64,000 nucleotides of DNA, from assembly GCF_004361735.1 (NCBI RefSeq), contig NZ_SNVV01000011.1:1-64000 (forward strand), in the 5' to 3' direction. The notes beneath the pieces are model-generated. The model was not told the DNA's origin, did no database searches, and was given only the letters and a program-made list of their open reading frames with translations. Each line of letters opens with the position of its first letter. Positions within the stretch are counted from its first letter, which is position 1. The position numbers and the translations under genes are program-made. Positions 62,479-64,000 of the stretch are shown piece after piece. This DNA is from Azoarcus indigens. Lineage in GTDB: Bacteria; Pseudomonadota; Gammaproteobacteria; Burkholderiales; Rhodocyclaceae.

Positions 62479-63090
62479 ATGAATTACAACGTCAATACCG
62501 GCGTCGGGACGACTGCGTGGAACCTGCTCGCCAATGCCAACCCGCCGGCGGTCGCCGGCCCGGCGATAGAGCATCCAGCCGCCAATGCCGCGGCCTACTT
62601 CTGCTTCGCCATGGATGGCGCCGCCTCGGTGGATGCCGGCGGTCCGTATGCCGGGCTTTTCACCTGGAACCTGTGCGGGTGCATCGCCGGCTTTCTCATC
62701 CGCACCAACGGCGGCGCCGTGCGCAGGATCACCGGCTATCACAAGACGTTCCAGGACACCGTTCCCGGCGCGGCCGTCGCCCTGTTCAACGCGGCAGGCG
62801 CCAATGGCCCCCAGCCCGGTGACGTGGATTACCTCATCGTGCCGGACAAGGTTTCGCATCCTCCCTCCGTGCCCCATTCCGTTTCAGGGTTGGTGGGCCT
62901 GACGATCCATTACTACATGAACCCGCAGCGCAACGTTTCCTGGGTGGTTTCGTTCAATGGCGACATGGGAGAAATGTCGGCGGCTTTCACCGGCTCCCGT
63001 ACCGCAGGGCAGAACATTACCTGGGGGACGCAGGTGGTTCTTCCCCCACCCCCGCCACCGACGAACAGTGGCTGCTGTGTCCTCATTTGA
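62479..63090 (+). CDS. Unknown protein with LxGC...His deamidase-like signature and C-terminal CaaX box
   Basis: A 203-residue protein with no recognised family. The strand TWNLCGCIAGFLIR (residues 62-75) carries L65-x-G67-C68, followed by H88 in TGYHKTF; this matches the LxGC plus His signature of glutamine deamidases (CNF1, Burkholderia BLF1, CheD), and FTW-x-LxGC resembles BLF1 in particular. The length is also close to BLF1 (211 aa). The C-terminus is a Pro-rich linker, then SGCCVLI, a classical CaaX prenylation box (C200-V-L-I) with a second Cys beside it. No Sec signal peptide. A host-targeted effector is inferred; enzymatic activity is unproven. Confidence 0.55.
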   Translation: MNYNVNTGVGTTAWNLLANANPPAVAGPAIEHPAANAAAYFCFAMDGAASVDAGGPYAGLFTWNLCGCIAGFLIRTNGGAVRRITGYHKTFQDTVPGAAVALFNAAGANGPQPGDVDYLIVPDKVSHPPSVPHSVSGLVGLTIHYYMNPQRNVSWVVSFNGDMGEMSAAFTGSRTAGQNITWGTQVVLPPPPPPTNSGCCVLI

Positions 63091-63156
63091 GGGCGGCGTC
63101 CGCAGAGGGCAGCGCCAGCGTTTCACCGAAGGCCTTCTCCGGCATGCCCTGCCGCG

Positions 63157-64000
63157 TCACCACCCCATCCAGCGGCCGTACTGCCCGGAGAAATCCTCCA
63201 GCAGCCAACTGCGGTCCAGCGTTTCCAGCGGCAAGGTGCGGCTGTGGCCGCCGCGCACCACGATCTCGGCCTCGGCCGGCGCGGCCTCGTCCGGCGCCAG
63301 GTCGGCGATGGTGGCGGCGTAGCGCTGGCTGACGCGCCCCTTCACCACGTAGAAGAACTCCTCGCGACCGTCGCGCATCACCGTCACCCCGGCGTGCAGC
63401 GGATGGCGGTCGATGAGGATCTCGCGGCCGTTGCGCCGCATCTCGGCGGCTACCTCCTCCAGCGCCGGCAGCACCGTCTCGCGGATGAAGGCGGCCAGCG
63501 CCAGCCGCGCCGGGTGGCGCATGCCGCGGCCGGCTTCGCCACGGCCGCGGGCGGCGACATAGCGCAGCCGGGCGCGCCAGTCGTCCTCCACATGCGGTGG
63601 CAGGTTGAGCGCTTCGCCGGCGGGGGCGAGGTCTTCCGCCAGCGTGGCCGGGCGCGGGCTGTCGCGCTCGGCGCGCAGCGCCTTCAGCAGGCCGGCGCAC
63701 ATCGCCAGCATGATCACCGCGAAGGGCAGGGCGGTGGCGATGGCCGCGCTCTGCAGCCCCTGCAGGCCGCCGGCCACCAGCAGCACCGCGGCGATGGCGC
63801 CGGTGAGCACCGCCCAGAAGGCGCGCCGCCAGGCCGGGCCGTCGCTGCGGCCGCCGTTGACGATGGTGTCTATCACCAGCGCGCCCGAATCCGCCGAAGT
63901 GACGAAGAAGGTGGCCACCAGCGCCACCGCCAGCACGGTGGTGATCTGCGCCAGCGGCAGCGACTCCAGCATCTTGAACAGCGCGGTCGGCACGTCTTGC
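63157..64000 (-). CDS. BCCT-family transporter, C-terminal part (truncated by window end)
   Basis: Only the last 280 codons are visible; the frame is open through base 64000. The betaine/choline/carnitine transporter motif VTSADSGALVIDTI is near the visible start, followed by the last membrane segments (FWAVLTGAIAAVLLVAGG, IMLAMCAGLL). A long cytoplasmic C-terminal domain of about 180 residues follows, as in BetT-type choline transporters that sense osmotic stress. It is convergent with the CaaX gene. Confidence 0.85.
   Translation of the reverse strand, partial: QDVPTALFKMLESLPLAQITTVLAVALVATFFVTSADSGALVIDTIVNGGRSDGPAWRRAFWAVLTGAIAAVLLVAGGLQGLQSAAIATALPFAVIMLAMCAGLLKALRAERDSPRPATLAEDLAPAGEALNLPPHVEDDWRARLRYVAARGRGEAGRGMRHPARLALAAFIRETVLPALEEVAAEMRRNGREILIDRHPLHAGVTVMRDGREEFFYVVKGRVSQRYAATIADLAPDEAAPAEAEIVVRGGHSRTLPLETLDRSWLLEDFSGQYGRWMGW

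Overview
The window is GC-rich chromosomal DNA, most likely from a betaproteobacterium (Rhodocyclales- or Burkholderiales-like). The pointers are the gene order hypABFCDE-hoxA behind a membrane-bound [NiFe] uptake hydrogenase, the linked EIIA(Man)/HPr/EI phosphotransferase genes, and the general gene content. The exact genus cannot be read from this sequence alone.

Layout. 1-3.4 kb: the 3' end of a large two-partner-secretion adhesin with GLUG and YDG/MBG repeats, then a small unknown protein. 3.4-15.5 kb (minus strand): hydrogenase accessory and maturation genes hupDFGHIJK-hypABFCDE-hoxA. 15.5-18.2 kb: an unusual AAA+ ATPase (plus strand) and a secreted glutathione-peroxidase-like protein. 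18.3-29.2 kb (minus strand): an eleven-gene, largely overlapping operon that I cannot match to a named pathway. It has a condensation-type acyltransferase, ketosynthase, MaoC-type dehydratase, acyl carrier protein, diiron enzyme, ketoreductase, thioester reductase, Lol-like ABC transporter, LolA-like periplasmic protein and an outer-membrane protein. An FNR/Anr-type class II promoter stands in front of it. 29.4-33.5 kb (minus strand): an orphan HigA-like antitoxin and the hydrogenase structural genes hupSLC. The usually contiguous hup operon is therefore split by about 14 kb, and each half has its own sigma-54-type promoter, which fits activation by HoxA at the far end of the locus.

33.7-42.9 kb: small proteins, a chemotaxis receptor, a FUSC-family exporter, and a MocR regulator divergent from a BenE-family transporter plus serine hydroxymethyltransferase. 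43-59.5 kb looks like an accessory region. It holds a Tat-signal NmrA-type protein with a divergent AraC regulator, a MarR-epimerase pair, a TetR regulator, a two-component system, two tandem copies of an SDR plus ADP/ATP-translocase-like (TLC) module, a third SDR, a methyltransferase, a secreted hydrolase and a small membrane protein. The TetR promoter and the distant third SDR share a palindromic operator, suggesting that the block between them was inserted. 59.6-64 kb: tRNA-Gly(CCC), ptsI-ptsH-EIIA(Man), a 203-residue protein combining an LxGC...His deamidase-like signature with a C-terminal CaaX box, and the cut-off end of a BCCT transporter.

The two observations most likely to be new biology are the FNR-controlled acyl/polyketide-like synthesis-and-export operon lying inside the hydrogenase locus, and the putative host-prenylated deamidase-like effector at 62.5-63.1 kb.
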